A stretch of DNA of 64,000 nucleotides from Pyxidicoccus sp. MSG2 (lineage in GTDB: Bacteria > Myxococcota > Myxococcia > Myxococcales > Myxococcaceae). The translations under genes were made by a program, and so were the position numbers. This document shows, piece by piece, positions 36,419 through 45,634 of this stretch (position 1 is the first letter of the stretch; the number at the start of each line of letters is the position of its first letter). The stretch is taken from NCBI RefSeq assembly GCF_026626705.1, contig NZ_JAPNKC010000001.1, positions 7,954,001-8,018,000 on the forward strand, read 5' to 3'. The notes under the pieces are model-generated. The model had not been told where the DNA came from. It made no database searches and was given only the letters and a program-made list of their open reading frames with translations.

Positions 36419-39003
36419 CGCTCCTTCAGGCGCTCCACGCGCTCCAGCAGGGACTCATTGGAGACGCTGGCGCTGATGCGCTCGACGACGAGCGGGAAGC
36501 CCAGCGGGGTGGGCCTGCGCACGTGGACGAACTCCACGGGACTCTTCTCCAGGCGCTCCAGCGTGCGGCCCAGGCGGCCCTGCTCGAATTGCTGCTCCAA
36601 CACCTCGCGGCGGGCCTGGACGAGGAGCAGGTTGTCCGGGTCGTACTTGAGGAAGACGTCATAGAGGAGCGCCGCGCTGGCCTGCACCTGCCGCGTCGAC
36701 CTGCTCGCCCCGGGCAGCCCCGGCAGCACCAGACCCGCCACGCGGGCGATGTCGCGGAACTGCCGCTTCGCGAGCTCGCTCACGTTGACGCTCTCCAGTA
36801 CGTCCTCCACCAGACGTTCGCGGGTGAAGAGGGCGGGGCGCAGCGCCTCCTCGAAGGGAAAGGGCGCCGCCGTGAGCAACTCCAGGCCGTAGTCATTCAC
36901 CGACAGGCTGAAGGTGGCCTTCTGGAGGCGCGTGAGGCGCAGGGCGAGCAGGGCCGCCAGCCCCTCGTGCACCAGCCGGCCCTCGAAGGGGTAGAGGAAG
37001 AGGTGATGGCCGTCGCGTGTCTCGCACGTCTCCGCGAGCAGCGAGCCCGCGGCGGGGATGCGCGACAGCCGCTCCTGGGCCTCCAGCACGGGCCAGGCGG
37101 CGGCCAGCTCGTCCGTGGTGACGTCCCCGTGGCGCGCGGAGTCCAGGGTGCGGCGCACGGCATGGGCCAGCGAGCTGGACAGGGGCAGGCGGCTGCCATT
37201 CCAGCGCGGCGTCTGCGTGGCCTTCGCCTTCGCGGGCTTCACATAGGCCGTCATGTCCTTGAATCGGCTGAACTCCAGCCGCTTGCCCGCGAAGAGGAAG
37301 GTGTCCCCGGGGCGCAGCCGGCTGATGTACGCCTCCTCGACGTTGCCCAGCTTCCCGCCGCTCCAGTAACGCAGTTGCACCACCGCGTTGGACGTAATCG
37401 TGCCGATGTTGAGGCGGTGCAGGCGGCCGATGCGTGCGTCCGCGATGACGAAGCGGCCCTCGTGCTCCACCACGCGGCGGAACTCCGGATAGGCGCGCAG
37501 GGTGGGGCCGCCCTCGCGCACCAGGGCGAGCGTCCACTCGAACTCCTCGTCGGTGAGGCCGGCGTAGGCGGCCGCGGTGCGCACCTCGTCGCGCAGCGCG
37601 TCGCGCGTGAAGCCGCCGCCCAGGGCACACGTCACCAGGTGCTGCGCGAGCACGTCCAGCGGCTTGCCCGGCGGCGTGCGCGGCTCCACCTCGCGGCGGA
37701 GGATGGCGTCCCTGGCGGCGGCCATCTCCACCAACTCCAGCGCGTGCGTGGGGACGAAGAGGATGCGACACGTGGCGCCGGGACGGTGGGCGCTGCGGCC
37801 GGCGCGCTGCATCGTCCGGCCGATGCCCTTGGGGCTGCCCACCTGCACCACGCGCTCCACGGGGCCGAAGTCCACGCCCAGGTCCAGCGACGACGTGCAC
37901 ACGACGATGCGCAGCCCGCCGTCCTTGAGGCCCGCCTCCACGCGCTCGCGCTCCTCGCGGTCGATGGAGCCGTGGTGCAGGGCGATGAGGTGCTCCCACT
38001 CCGGGCGGGCGAAGCGCAGGCCCTCGAACCAGCGCTCCGCCTGCGAGCGCGTGTTGGTGAAGACGAGCGTGGACTGCTCCGGGTCCAACCACGCGGCCAC
38101 GCGCGCCAGCATGGTGAAGCCCAGGTGGCCGGACCAGGGGAAGCTGTCCACCGAGTCCGGCAGCAGCGTGTCCACCTCCACCGGGCGCTCCAGGTCCGCG
38201 CTCACCAGCGTCGGCACGCGGCCGGTGCCCACGACGTGGCGCGCGGCCTCGTCCAGGTTGGCCAGCGTGGCGGACAGCGCCCAGGTGCGCACCTCCGGGG
38301 CGAAGCGGCGCAGGCGGGCCAGGGCCAGCTCCAGTTGCGTGCCCCGCTTCGAGCCGAGCAGCTCGTGCCACTCGTCCACGATGACCGAGCGCAGCGATGC
38401 GAACAGCTCCGCGGCGCGCTCGTTGGACAGGAGGACGGAGAGGGACTCCGGCGTGGTGATGAGCACCTCGGGCAGGCGCTCTCGCTGGCGCTGGCGCACG
38501 GAGGACGACGTGTCACCGGTGCGGCTCTCCACGTCGAGGTCCGCGCCCAGCACGCGCAGCGGCTCCAGCAGGGCCTTCTCCACGTCACGCGACACCGCGC
38601 GCAGCGGCGTCACGTACAGGACCTGGAGTCCCTTCTGGCCGCGCTCCGCCACGTCCGCGAGCGGGCCGATATAGGCCGCGTAAGTCTTCCCAGCGCCCGT
38701 GGGCACGTGGATGAGGCCGCTGTCTCCGCGCGCGTACGCGGCCCAGGCCTCCTCCTGGAACGCGTAGGGCGTCCACCCCTTCGACGCGAACCAGCCGCGC
38801 AGCCGCTCCATGGGCGTGCCCGTCAGCGGCGCAGTGGTGGCCCCGGTGCCCTCGGCGGCCCTGCGGCGCCGCACCGTGCGCCGCTTCTTCTTCGCCGGCG
38901 GGCCCTGCATGGCGGGGGCGCCGCCGCCCTCGTTGCCGGAGCGCAGCGCCTTGCGGCGGGCGGCAATCTGCGCCCTCAACGTGCGCGACCTACCCGCGGG
39001 CAT
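36388..39003 (-). CDS. Ligase-associated DEXH-box helicase (Lhr-like)
   Basis: 871 residues. Superfamily 2 motifs: PTGAGKT (101-107), DEWHELLGSKRG (motif II), LSATLAN (motif III) and QRAGRSAHRPG (motif VI). These are followed by the Lhr winged-helix and C-terminal region. The first 60 residues are very basic (KKKRRTVRRRR) and may be an extension or a start that is too early. The gene overlaps the ligase by 14 bases. Family: single-strand DNA-dependent 3'-5' helicases of the ligase-associated damage-response set. Confidence 0.94.
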   Translation of the reverse strand: MPAGRSRTLRAQIAARRKALRSGNEGGGAPAMQGPPAKKKRRTVRRRRAAEGTGATTAPLTGTPMERLRGWFASKGWTPYAFQEEAWAAYARGDSGLIHVPTGAGKTYAAYIGPLADVAERGQKGLQVLYVTPLRAVSRDVEKALLEPLRVLGADLDVESRTGDTSSSVRQRQRERLPEVLITTPESLSVLLSNERAAELFASLRSVIVDEWHELLGSKRGTQLELALARLRRFAPEVRTWALSATLANLDEAARHVVGTGRVPTLVSADLERPVEVDTLLPDSVDSFPWSGHLGFTMLARVAAWLDPEQSTLVFTNTRSQAERWFEGLRFARPEWEHLIALHHGSIDREERERVEAGLKDGGLRIVVCTSSLDLGVDFGPVERVVQVGSPKGIGRTMQRAGRSAHRPGATCRILFVPTHALELVEMAAARDAILRREVEPRTPPGKPLDVLAQHLVTCALGGGFTRDALRDEVRTAAAYAGLTDEEFEWTLALVREGGPTLRAYPEFRRVVEHEGRFVIADARIGRLHRLNIGTITSNAVVQLRYWSGGKLGNVEEAYISRLRPGDTFLFAGKRLEFSRFKDMTAYVKPAKAKATQTPRWNGSRLPLSSSLAHAVRRTLDSARHGDVTTDELAAAWPVLEAQERLSRIPAAGSLLAETCETRDGHHLFLYPFEGRLVHEGLAALLALRLTRLQKATFSLSVNDYGLELLTAAPFPFEEALRPALFTRERLVEDVLESVNVSELAKRQFRDIARVAGLVLPGLPGASRSTRQVQASAALLYDVFLKYDPDNLLLVQARREVLEQQFEQGRLGRTLERLEKSPVEFVHVRRPTPLGFPLVVERISASVSNESLLERVERLKERWTREDAKSA

Positions 39004-40585
39004 CGAGCAGCTCCTTCAGTGTGTCCAGCGTGTCCGCGTCCTGGGGCTTCTTGTCCGTGCGCCAGCGGGCGATGCGCGGGAAGCGCAGCGCCACGCCCGA
39101 CTTGTGGCGCGGCGAGGCCTGGATGCCCTCGAAGTGCAGCTCGAAGACCTGCTCCGGCTCCACCGAGCGCACCGGTCCGTACTTCTCCTTCGTGTGCGCG
39201 CGAATCCACCTGTCGAGCCGGCCAATCTCCTCGTCCGTGAGGCCGGAGTACGCCTTCGTCACCGGCTGCAGCTCCGTGCCGTTCCACACCGCGAAGGTGT
39301 AGTCGGTGTACAGCGACGAGCGCCGGCCGTGGCCCGGGTGCGCATAGAGGAGCACCGCGTCCACGGTGAACGGGTCAATCTTCCATTTCCACCAGTCGCC
39401 CCGCTTGCGCCCGGTGAGGTACGCGGAGTCGAGGCGCTTGAGCATGAAGCCCTCGACGTTGCGCTCGCGGGCCTCGCCCCGCACCTTCGCCAATTCCTCC
39501 CATGACGCCGCCTGCACCGACGGGGAGAGGGGGAAGCGCGGCCGGTCCTTCAGCAGCGCCTCCAGCTTCGCGCGCCGCTCGCGCAGCGGCAGCTCGCGCA
39601 CGTCCTTCCCGCCCAGCTCCAGCAGGTCATAGACGATGAAGGCCGCGGGAGCTTCCGCGAGCACCTTGGGCGTCAGCTTCTGCCGGCCGATGCGCCGCTG
39701 GAGCAGCGCGAAGGGCAGGGGTTTGCCGTCCTCGTAGGCCAGCACCTCGCCGTCCAGCACCGTGCCCTCGGGCAGCGCGGCGGCGGCGTCGCTGATTTCG
39801 GGGAAGCGGTCGGTGATGAGCTCCTCGCCACGGCTCCACAGGTACACGCCGCCCTGCCGGCGGATGAGCTGGCCGCGAATGCCGTCCCACTTCCACTCCA
39901 CCTGCCAGTCCGCGAGGTCTCCAATCGACTCCGGTGGCTGCTCCAGCGGCGAGGCCAGGTAGAAGGGGTAGGGCCGCGAGCTGTGCCCGTCCGAGACATC
40001 CGGCGACACGAGCTGCTTGAAGAAGGCCGGCGTGGGCGTCCACGTCCCCATCAGCCGGTGCGCCACGCTCGGCGGCGGCAGCCCCGCAACCTGCGCCACC
40101 GCGCGAATCACCAGCGTCGCGGAGACGCCCACGCGCAGCTCGCCGGTGAGCATCTTGTTGAGCAGGAACAGCTCCCGCCGGGGCATGGCCTTCCACCACG
40201 ACACCACGCGCTCGCGCTGCTCCGCGGCGTCCAGGTTCCGCAGCGGCAACAGGCGCTGCTCCAGCCACACGGAGAGGGGCAGTTCCTCGGGCTCGGGCGG
40301 GCGCTCGAGCGCGTCCAGCAGCAGGGCAATGACTTCCGCGAGGTCTCCCACGGAGGCGTAGACCTCCTCGAAGAGCCAGCCCGGGATGCCCGTCAACTCC
40401 TGCGTCCACCCCACCAACAGCTTCGTGGTGAGCAGCCGCTTCAGCTTCTGGCCCGTGAGGAAATACAGCGCCCACGCCGCGTCCTCGGGAGGGGCTTCCT
40501 GGAAGTAGCGCACCAGCGCGTCCACCTTCGCGTTGGTGGACGTCGTCTGGTCCAGCGCTTCGTAGAGGTCCGCCAGTCGCCTCAC
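38990..40585 (-). CDS. ATP-dependent DNA ligase (ligase-associated repair operon)
   Basis: 531 residues from GTG 40585. The N-terminal DNA-binding domain (about 1-200) is followed by the nucleotidyltransferase core, with the AMP-accepting Lys232 in EWKWDGIRGQL (motif I). Motif III-like LDGEVLAY, motif IV and motif V (EGFMLKRLDSAYLTGRKRGDWWKWK) follow, then an OB-fold domain. It is the ligase around which the exonuclease, helicase and PdeM genes cluster. The reaction is ATP-dependent nick sealing. Confidence 0.95.
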   Translation of the reverse strand: MRRLADLYEALDQTTSTNAKVDALVRYFQEAPPEDAAWALYFLTGQKLKRLLTTKLLVGWTQELTGIPGWLFEEVYASVGDLAEVIALLLDALERPPEPEELPLSVWLEQRLLPLRNLDAAEQRERVVSWWKAMPRRELFLLNKMLTGELRVGVSATLVIRAVAQVAGLPPPSVAHRLMGTWTPTPAFFKQLVSPDVSDGHSSRPYPFYLASPLEQPPESIGDLADWQVEWKWDGIRGQLIRRQGGVYLWSRGEELITDRFPEISDAAAALPEGTVLDGEVLAYEDGKPLPFALLQRRIGRQKLTPKVLAEAPAAFIVYDLLELGGKDVRELPLRERRAKLEALLKDRPRFPLSPSVQAASWEELAKVRGEARERNVEGFMLKRLDSAYLTGRKRGDWWKWKIDPFTVDAVLLYAHPGHGRRSSLYTDYTFAVWNGTELQPVTKAYSGLTDEEIGRLDRWIRAHTKEKYGPVRSVEPEQVFELHFEGIQASPRHKSGVALRFPRIARWRTDKKPQDADTLDTLKELLDARG

Positions 40586-40588
40586 GCG

Positions 40589-41641
40589 TCAGTCCTCCGC
40601 CTCGCCCTCGAAGGGCGTGGCCAGGGGGGCCGCGTCCACGCCGGAGTCGCGCAGGTAGTGCGCCAGCGGGTCCGTGTAGCCGTGCGTCACCAGCACCCGC
40701 TCCGCCTGCGTGTCCGCCACCGTGCGCAAGAGGTCCGGCCAGTCCGCGTGGTCCGACAGCACGAAGCCCCGGTCGAACCCGCGCCTGCGCCGGTTGCCGC
40801 GCACCCGCATCCATCCGGACGCGAAGCCCGTCTCGTGCTCGCCGAAGCGGCGCATCCACGTGGAGCCCCCCGCGCTCGGCGGCGCCAGCACCAGCGCGCC
40901 CGCGAAGGACGTGCCCTTCTCCACCTCCGACACCAGTTGCGTCGGAATCATGTGCACGCCCGCCTCGCGGTACACCGCCACGAGGCTGTTGAGGGCTCCG
41001 TGCACATGGGCCGGCCGGTCCGTCAGCCGCGCCAGTTCCGCGAGGATTCGCTGCGCCTTGCCCAGCGCGTAGCAGAACAGCACCGCGGAGCGCCCCGCCG
41101 CGCGGTTGGAATCCCACCACTTCAGGATGTCCTCCGCGACCAGGCGCGTGTCGCCCCAGCGGTAGATGGGCAGGCCGAATGTCGCCTCGGTGATGAAGGT
41201 GTTGCAGCGCACCACTTCGAAGGGCGCGCACGTCGGGTCCGGCGCGCGCTTGTAGTCGCCGGAGACGACCCACACCTCGCCCTTGTGCTCGAGGCGAATC
41301 TGCGCGCTGCCCAGCACATGGCCCGCGGGGTGGAAGCTGACGGTGACGTCGTTGATGCTCAGGCGCTCGCCGTACTCCAGCGTGTCGATGACAGCGTCCG
41401 CGCCCAACCGACGGTGCAGCAGCCCCTCGCCTGCTCGGGCGCCCAGGTAGCGGTGGCTGCCGCCCCGTGCGTGGTCCCCGTGCGCATGCGTGATGAGCGC
41501 CCGCTCCACGGGACGCCAGGGGTCGATGTGGAAGCGCCCCGGGGCGCAGTAGAGCCCCTGTGGCGTCACCGTGATGAGCGGAGAGGGATGGGAGGCGCTC
41601 AAAGCTTCATTCAGATAGCGAGGCAGCCCGATGGTGGCCAC
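40589..41641 (-). CDS. Ligase-associated DNA exonuclease (metallo-beta-lactamase fold)
   Basis: 350 residues from GTG 41641. The metallo-beta-lactamase metal motif is THAHGDHARGG (His52, His54, Asp56, His57), with later motifs SFHPAGHVLGSAQIRLEH, VVSGDYKR and LSDHADW, as in SNM1/beta-CASP-related nucleases. It is the first gene of the operon and lies 3 bases before the ligase. It probably trims DNA ends before ligation; inferred from family and context. Confidence 0.93.
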   Translation of the reverse strand: MATIGLPRYLNEALSASHPSPLITVTPQGLYCAPGRFHIDPWRPVERALITHAHGDHARGGSHRYLGARAGEGLLHRRLGADAVIDTLEYGERLSINDVTVSFHPAGHVLGSAQIRLEHKGEVWVVSGDYKRAPDPTCAPFEVVRCNTFITEATFGLPIYRWGDTRLVAEDILKWWDSNRAAGRSAVLFCYALGKAQRILAELARLTDRPAHVHGALNSLVAVYREAGVHMIPTQLVSEVEKGTSFAGALVLAPPSAGGSTWMRRFGEHETGFASGWMRVRGNRRRRGFDRGFVLSDHADWPDLLRTVADTQAERVLVTHGYTDPLAHYLRDSGVDAAPLATPFEGEAED

Positions 41642-41728
41642 CGGAGGTGTGTGTCCTCCCTACGGACCATTGCCCCCTGGCCTGCCCCTCTGGCACTCAC
41701 CTGTCACGGGCGTCCCGTGGCCTTGCCT

Positions 41729-41775
41729 CGGGAATATCCCGTCCCCTTGGACGGCGTTGCCGGACAGGGGATAAC
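41729..41775 (+). promoter_or_regulatory. Candidate promoter with palindrome before the SH3 protein gene
   Basis: TTGGAC (41747-41752) and GATAAC (41770-41775) are separated by 17 bases and fit a weak sigma70 promoter with a start near 41782. Just upstream lies the palindrome CGGGAATATCCCG (41729-41741). The region divides this gene from the divergent exonuclease-ligase operon, so the palindrome could control either. Confidence 0.4.
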
Positions 41776-41806
41776 ACCGGCACCTTCCTCCCCGGATGCC
41801 CTCCGC

Positions 41807-42739
41807 ATGACGCCTGCCCTCCTGCTGTCGCTGGCTCTCTCCCAGTCGCCCGAGCTCGAGCTCGAGCTGCACTACACCGCGACGTCGCTGGAGGAGGGGG
41901 AGGACGCGTCGAAGCGCACCCTGGACACCTACGACTTCACGCAGTTCGAGCCGTCCGCGAAGAAAGCGGACCTCTACGTGGGCGTGGACGAGGCCAACCT
42001 CCGCCAGTCGCCTGGCGCGGACGCGGCCGTCGTCACCACCCTGCCGCTGGGCGCTCCCGTGCGCGTGCTGGAGCGCGGCAAGGAGCGCCTCAAGGTGGGG
42101 GAGTACGTCAACCACTGGTACCAGGTGGAATACACGGACGGGAAGGGTGCTGCCTTCAAGGGCTGGCTCTTCGGCAACACGCTCACGCCGTTCCGCCTCG
42201 AGGGGGACTTCGACAACGACGGTGAGCAGGAGGTGGCCACCGTGGTGATGAGCTCGGACTTCAAGATTCGCGTCCGCGTCCTGGAGCCGAACGTGAAGCC
42301 GCCCCGTCGTGTCAGCAGCGTGGACATCACCCCCGCCGGACAGGGCTATATGAGCGTGGACGGCGGGTCTGCGAAGGTGACGCTCGTCGCGGGGAAGACG
42401 GCGGGACTCGCGCTGGTGCAGGTGGACTCCGTGCCCGAGGCGTGCAGCGACTACAGCACCACGTACGTGAGCTACACGGTTCCGGGCGGCAAGAAGGGCG
42501 TGCTCGGCAAGGCGAAGCTGGCGCTGGAGGTGGCCGGGCTGGCGGACCCGCCGAACCACTCCTCGTACAAGGTCTCCTTTCAGCCGAAGCAGCAGGGGCT
42601 GACGGTGGTGCGGACGAACGTCGAGGAGGACGAGTCCGGCAAGGAAGTGAAGACGACGGAGCGCACGAAGTACAAGCTCGCCGACGGTGTCTTCTCCGAG
42701 GTGAAGGCCTCGGGCGCCACGGCGGAAACGAAGCCCTAG
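41807..42739 (+). CDS. Exported SH3b-domain protein
   Basis: 310 residues from ATG 41807. A short signal peptide (MTPALLLSLALSQS) is followed by acidic sequence and a bacterial SH3 domain (about 55-128: YVGVDEANLRQSPGADAAVVTTLPLGAPVRVLE, ending GWLFGNTLTP). The C-terminal half begins with a DxDxDG-like segment, EGDFDNDGEQE (about 133), that could bind Ca2+, then beta-rich sequence with no family. SH3b domains often bind cell wall. It precedes trpE by 16 bases but is not obviously related. Confidence 0.85.
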   Translation: MTPALLLSLALSQSPELELELHYTATSLEEGEDASKRTLDTYDFTQFEPSAKKADLYVGVDEANLRQSPGADAAVVTTLPLGAPVRVLERGKERLKVGEYVNHWYQVEYTDGKGAAFKGWLFGNTLTPFRLEGDFDNDGEQEVATVVMSSDFKIRVRVLEPNVKPPRRVSSVDITPAGQGYMSVDGGSAKVTLVAGKTAGLALVQVDSVPEACSDYSTTYVSYTVPGGKKGVLGKAKLALEVAGLADPPNHSSYKVSFQPKQQGLTVVRTNVEEDESGKEVKTTERTKYKLADGVFSEVKASGATAETKP

Positions 42740-42755
42740 AAGGGCAGAGCCAGTC

Positions 42756-44255
42756 ATGAAGATGGATGCACAGGAGCGGAAGTCGGCCTATCGCCAGCTC
42801 GCGGAGAAGGGCGAGGCGGTGCCGGTGTCGGTGGAGCTGCCGGCGGACCTGGATACGCCTCTGTCGGCGTACCTGAAGCTGGGCGGAGGCTCGCGCGGCT
42901 TCATCCTCGAGTCCTGCTACGGCGGCGAGCGCTTCGGGCGCTACAGCCACGTGGGAGCCCATCCCGCCGGGCGCGTGCGCCTGGACGCCACCGGAGCCAC
43001 GTTGTGGCGTGGCTCACGCGAGGAGCGCCGCGACGGCAAGCCCCTGGACGTCCTGCGCACGTTGTGGCGCGAGCTGGCCGTGGCCCGGCTCCCCGGCGAG
43101 GCCCCGTTCCTGGGCGGACTCGTCGGCTACATGGGCTACCACTGCTTCTCGTGGCTGGAGCCCACCGTGCCGGACCGGCACGCGCGCGATACCTCGTTCC
43201 CCGACTCGGAATGGCTGGTGTGCGAGGACTTCGTCACCCATGACTCGCGCACCGGGACGCTCAAGGCCACCGCCATTGCCCGGCCCTCGCTGCACGGCAG
43301 CGCGGTCGCGGCGTTGAAGGACGCCGAGGAGCGCGCGCAGGTGCTGGCGGACAAGCTGCTCAAGCCGCTGCCTCCGGAGGCGTACGCGCCCGGCCCGCGC
43401 ATGCGCGGTGACGCGGCCCCTGTCGCCTGCTGGGACCGCGCCGGCTACGAGGCCGCGGTGGAGCGCGCCAAGGAATACATCCGCGCCGGAGACATCTTCC
43501 AGGTGGTGCTCGCGCGGCGCTTCGAGGCGCTCGGTGCGCCGCCGCCGCTGTCGCTCTACCGGGCGCTGCGGCGGGTGAACCCGTCGCCGTACCTCTTCCT
43601 GGTGGAGCTGGGCGAGGCGCGCGCGCTGGTGGGCGCTTCGCCGGAGCTGCTCGTGCAGGTGCGCGACGGCGACGTGGTGGTGCGGCCGCTGGCGGGCACC
43701 CGCCGTCGTGGCGCCACCGAGGCCGAGGACCTGGCGCTGGAGAAGGAGCTGCTCGCGGACGAGAAGGAGCTGGCCGAGCACGTCATGCTGGTGGACCTGG
43801 GCCGCAACGACGTGGGCCGCGTGGCCGCGCCGGGCTCGGTGCGCGTCGAGGACATGAAGGTCATCGAGCGCTACAGCCACGTGATGCACATCGTCTCGCA
43901 GGTGCGCGGGAAGCTGGACGCGAAGTACGACGCGCTGGACGCGCTGGCCAGCACGTTCCCCGCGGGCACCGTGTCGGGCGCTCCGAAGATTCGCGCGATG
44001 CAGATCATCGACGAGCTGGAGCCTCAGCGGCGCGGGCCGTACGCGGGCGCGGTGGGCTACCTGTCCTTCTGCGGCACGCTGGACGTGGCGATTGCCCTGC
44101 GGACCTTCTTCGTGGACGGAGACCGGACGATGTGGACCTCGGGCGCGGGCCTGGTGGCGGACTCGGTGCCGTCGAAGGAGGCGGACGAGACGGAGGCCAA
44201 GGCGGGTGCCATGGCCGCCGCGCTGCGGATGGCGCGCGAGGGAGGTGGCCGGTGA
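42756..44255 (+). CDS. trpE: Anthranilate synthase component I
   Basis: 499 residues. The N-terminal domain (about 10-190) carries the Trp feedback-site segment GFILESCYGGERFGRYS. The chorismate-binding domain (about 215-490) includes IRAGDIFQVVLARRF, RPLAGTRRRGATEAED, HVMLVDLGRNDVGRV and TFPAGTVSGAPKIRAM. Converts chorismate to anthranilate with ammonia from TrpG. Its stop overlaps the trpG GTG start, so the pair is translationally coupled. It is separated from the rest of the trp genes by about 8 kb. Confidence 0.97.
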   Translation: MKMDAQERKSAYRQLAEKGEAVPVSVELPADLDTPLSAYLKLGGGSRGFILESCYGGERFGRYSHVGAHPAGRVRLDATGATLWRGSREERRDGKPLDVLRTLWRELAVARLPGEAPFLGGLVGYMGYHCFSWLEPTVPDRHARDTSFPDSEWLVCEDFVTHDSRTGTLKATAIARPSLHGSAVAALKDAEERAQVLADKLLKPLPPEAYAPGPRMRGDAAPVACWDRAGYEAAVERAKEYIRAGDIFQVVLARRFEALGAPPPLSLYRALRRVNPSPYLFLVELGEARALVGASPELLVQVRDGDVVVRPLAGTRRRGATEAEDLALEKELLADEKELAEHVMLVDLGRNDVGRVAAPGSVRVEDMKVIERYSHVMHIVSQVRGKLDAKYDALDALASTFPAGTVSGAPKIRAMQIIDELEPQRRGPYAGAVGYLSFCGTLDVAIALRTFFVDGDRTMWTSGAGLVADSVPSKEADETEAKAGAMAAALRMAREGGGR

Positions 44256-44815
44256 TTCTCGTCATCGACAACTACGACTCGTTCACCTTCAACCTCGTCC
44301 AGTTGCTGTACACGCTGGGCGCCGAGGTGAAGGTGGTGCGCAATGACGACCTGGACGTCGCGGGCGTCGCGGCGACGGGGGCTTCGCACCTGGTGATTTC
44401 TCCGGGCCCGTGCACGCCGCATGAAGCGGGCGTCAGCGTGGCGGCCATTGCCCGCTCCCGCGTGCCGGTGCTGGGCGTGTGCCTGGGGCACCAGTCCATT
44501 GGCGCGGCGTTCGGCGGCAAGGTGATTCGCGCGCCAGCGCCGGTGCACGGGAAGGCGGCCCAGATTCAGCACGGGAACACGGGCGTGTTCACCGGGGTGA
44601 GCCAGGGCTTCACGGCGGCGCGCTACCACTCGCTCATCGTGGACGCGCCCTCGCTGCCCGCGGAACTGGAGGCCACCGCGTGGAGCCAGGACGGCCTCAT
44701 CATGGCGCTGCGTCACCGCACGCGGCCCGTGGTGGGCTTCCAGTTCCATCCCGAGAGCGTCCTCACCCCCGAGGGGCCGAAGCTGGTGCGCAACTTCCTC
44801 GACGGGCGACTGTAG
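44252..44815 (+). CDS. trpG: Anthranilate synthase component II (glutamine amidotransferase)
   Basis: 187 residues from GTG 44252, with GGGAGGT 6 bases upstream and a 4-base overlap with trpE. Class I amidotransferase: ILVIDNYDSFTFNLVQ, ISPGPCTP, nucleophile Cys77 in GVCLGHQS, and FQFHPESVLTPEG with the His and Glu of the triad. It releases ammonia from glutamine for TrpE. It may also serve p-aminobenzoate synthase, as TrpG does in some bacteria. Confidence 0.96.
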   Translation: MILVIDNYDSFTFNLVQLLYTLGAEVKVVRNDDLDVAGVAATGASHLVISPGPCTPHEAGVSVAAIARSRVPVLGVCLGHQSIGAAFGGKVIRAPAPVHGKAAQIQHGNTGVFTGVSQGFTAARYHSLIVDAPSLPAELEATAWSQDGLIMALRHRTRPVVGFQFHPESVLTPEGPKLVRNFLDGRL

Positions 44816-44818
44816 GCA

Positions 44819-45454
44819 TCAGGCGCCGGGGGCTCCCTCGTGGGAGCCCCCGTTGCGCAGGTGCGTCATGTCGTTCCAGGTGACGATGACAGGTTGGGTG
44901 CCGTCACCGTCGAGGCTGAGGACGCTGATGGACGCGGTGCCCAGCATGAAGAGGCAGCCACGCTCCGGAGGCAGTCCCAGCCACCGCGCCGCGAGCACCC
45001 GCAGCAGGTGGCCGTGGGCGAAGATGAGCACGTCTCCGTTCACCGCGCAGGCGTCCGCGATGACGCCGTCCACGCGGGCGCCCACCTGTGCGGCCGTCTC
45101 TCCGTTCGGCACTCCGTCCTTCCACAGCGCCCAGCCCGGACGCTCCGCGCGGATTTCGTCGCCGGTGCGGCCCTCGTAGTCGCCGTAGTCCCACTCCATG
45201 AGGTCGGGTCGCCGCTTCGCCACGTCGCCGAAGCCGGCCAGTGCGCACGTCTCGGCCGCGCGGCTCAGGGGGCTCGTCCACACCTCGGCGAAGCGCCATT
45301 CCTCGAGCGGCGTCGCGAGCAGCCCGGCCATCTTCCGCCCGTCTTCGAGCAGCGGCACGTCCGTGCGGCCCGTGTGCTGGCCACTCCGGCTCCACACCGT
45401 CTCGCCGTGCCGGACGAGCACCACCTGGGGACCTCGGGTCTTCATGGCGCGCAT
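44819..45454 (-). CDS. Histidine phosphatase (phosphoglycerate mutase-like) family protein
   Basis: 211 residues from ATG 45454; ATG 45445 is an equally good choice. The RHGE motif (VVLVRHGETVWS) holds the phosphorylated His. Further active-site residues are in TSPLSRAAETC, EWDYGDYEGRTGDEI and FAHGHLLRVLAARW. Likely a small cytoplasmic phosphatase of the GpmB type; substrate unknown. The last 11 codons contain the terminator hairpin shared with trpG. Confidence 0.9.
   Translation of the reverse strand: MRAMKTRGPQVVLVRHGETVWSRSGQHTGRTDVPLLEDGRKMAGLLATPLEEWRFAEVWTSPLSRAAETCALAGFGDVAKRRPDLMEWDYGDYEGRTGDEIRAERPGWALWKDGVPNGETAAQVGARVDGVIADACAVNGDVLIFAHGHLLRVLAARWLGLPPERGCLFMLGTASISVLSLDGDGTQPVIVTWNDMTHLRNGGSHEGAPGA
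44828..44851 (+). terminator. Terminator hairpin after trpEG inside the convergent gene end
   Basis: GGGGGCTCCC and GGGAGCCCCC form a perfect 10-bp stem with loop TCGT, 12 bases after the trpG stop. The same DNA encodes the C-terminal residues of the minus-strand phosphatase. No T-tract. Confidence 0.7.
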
Positions 45455-45634
45455 CGTGCCAGACGGCGCCCGGGAGGACTCGCGTCTTCCCTCCAGGAGC
45501 GCCCGAGGCCGGACACTCTTGCCTTCGAGAAGGGCGCCTGGGGTGCGTTCCGGACGGAGCTCTGGCCGACCTACGACCACCGCCCCAACTGGGAGCAGTC
45601 CCGGCTTCGTCGGGACGTGCCGCCCCTATGTCGG

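Noticed and set aside
36523-39240. Long plus-strand open frame opposite the helicase
   Set aside because: A shadow of the Lhr-like gene; no recognisable motif and skewed composition.
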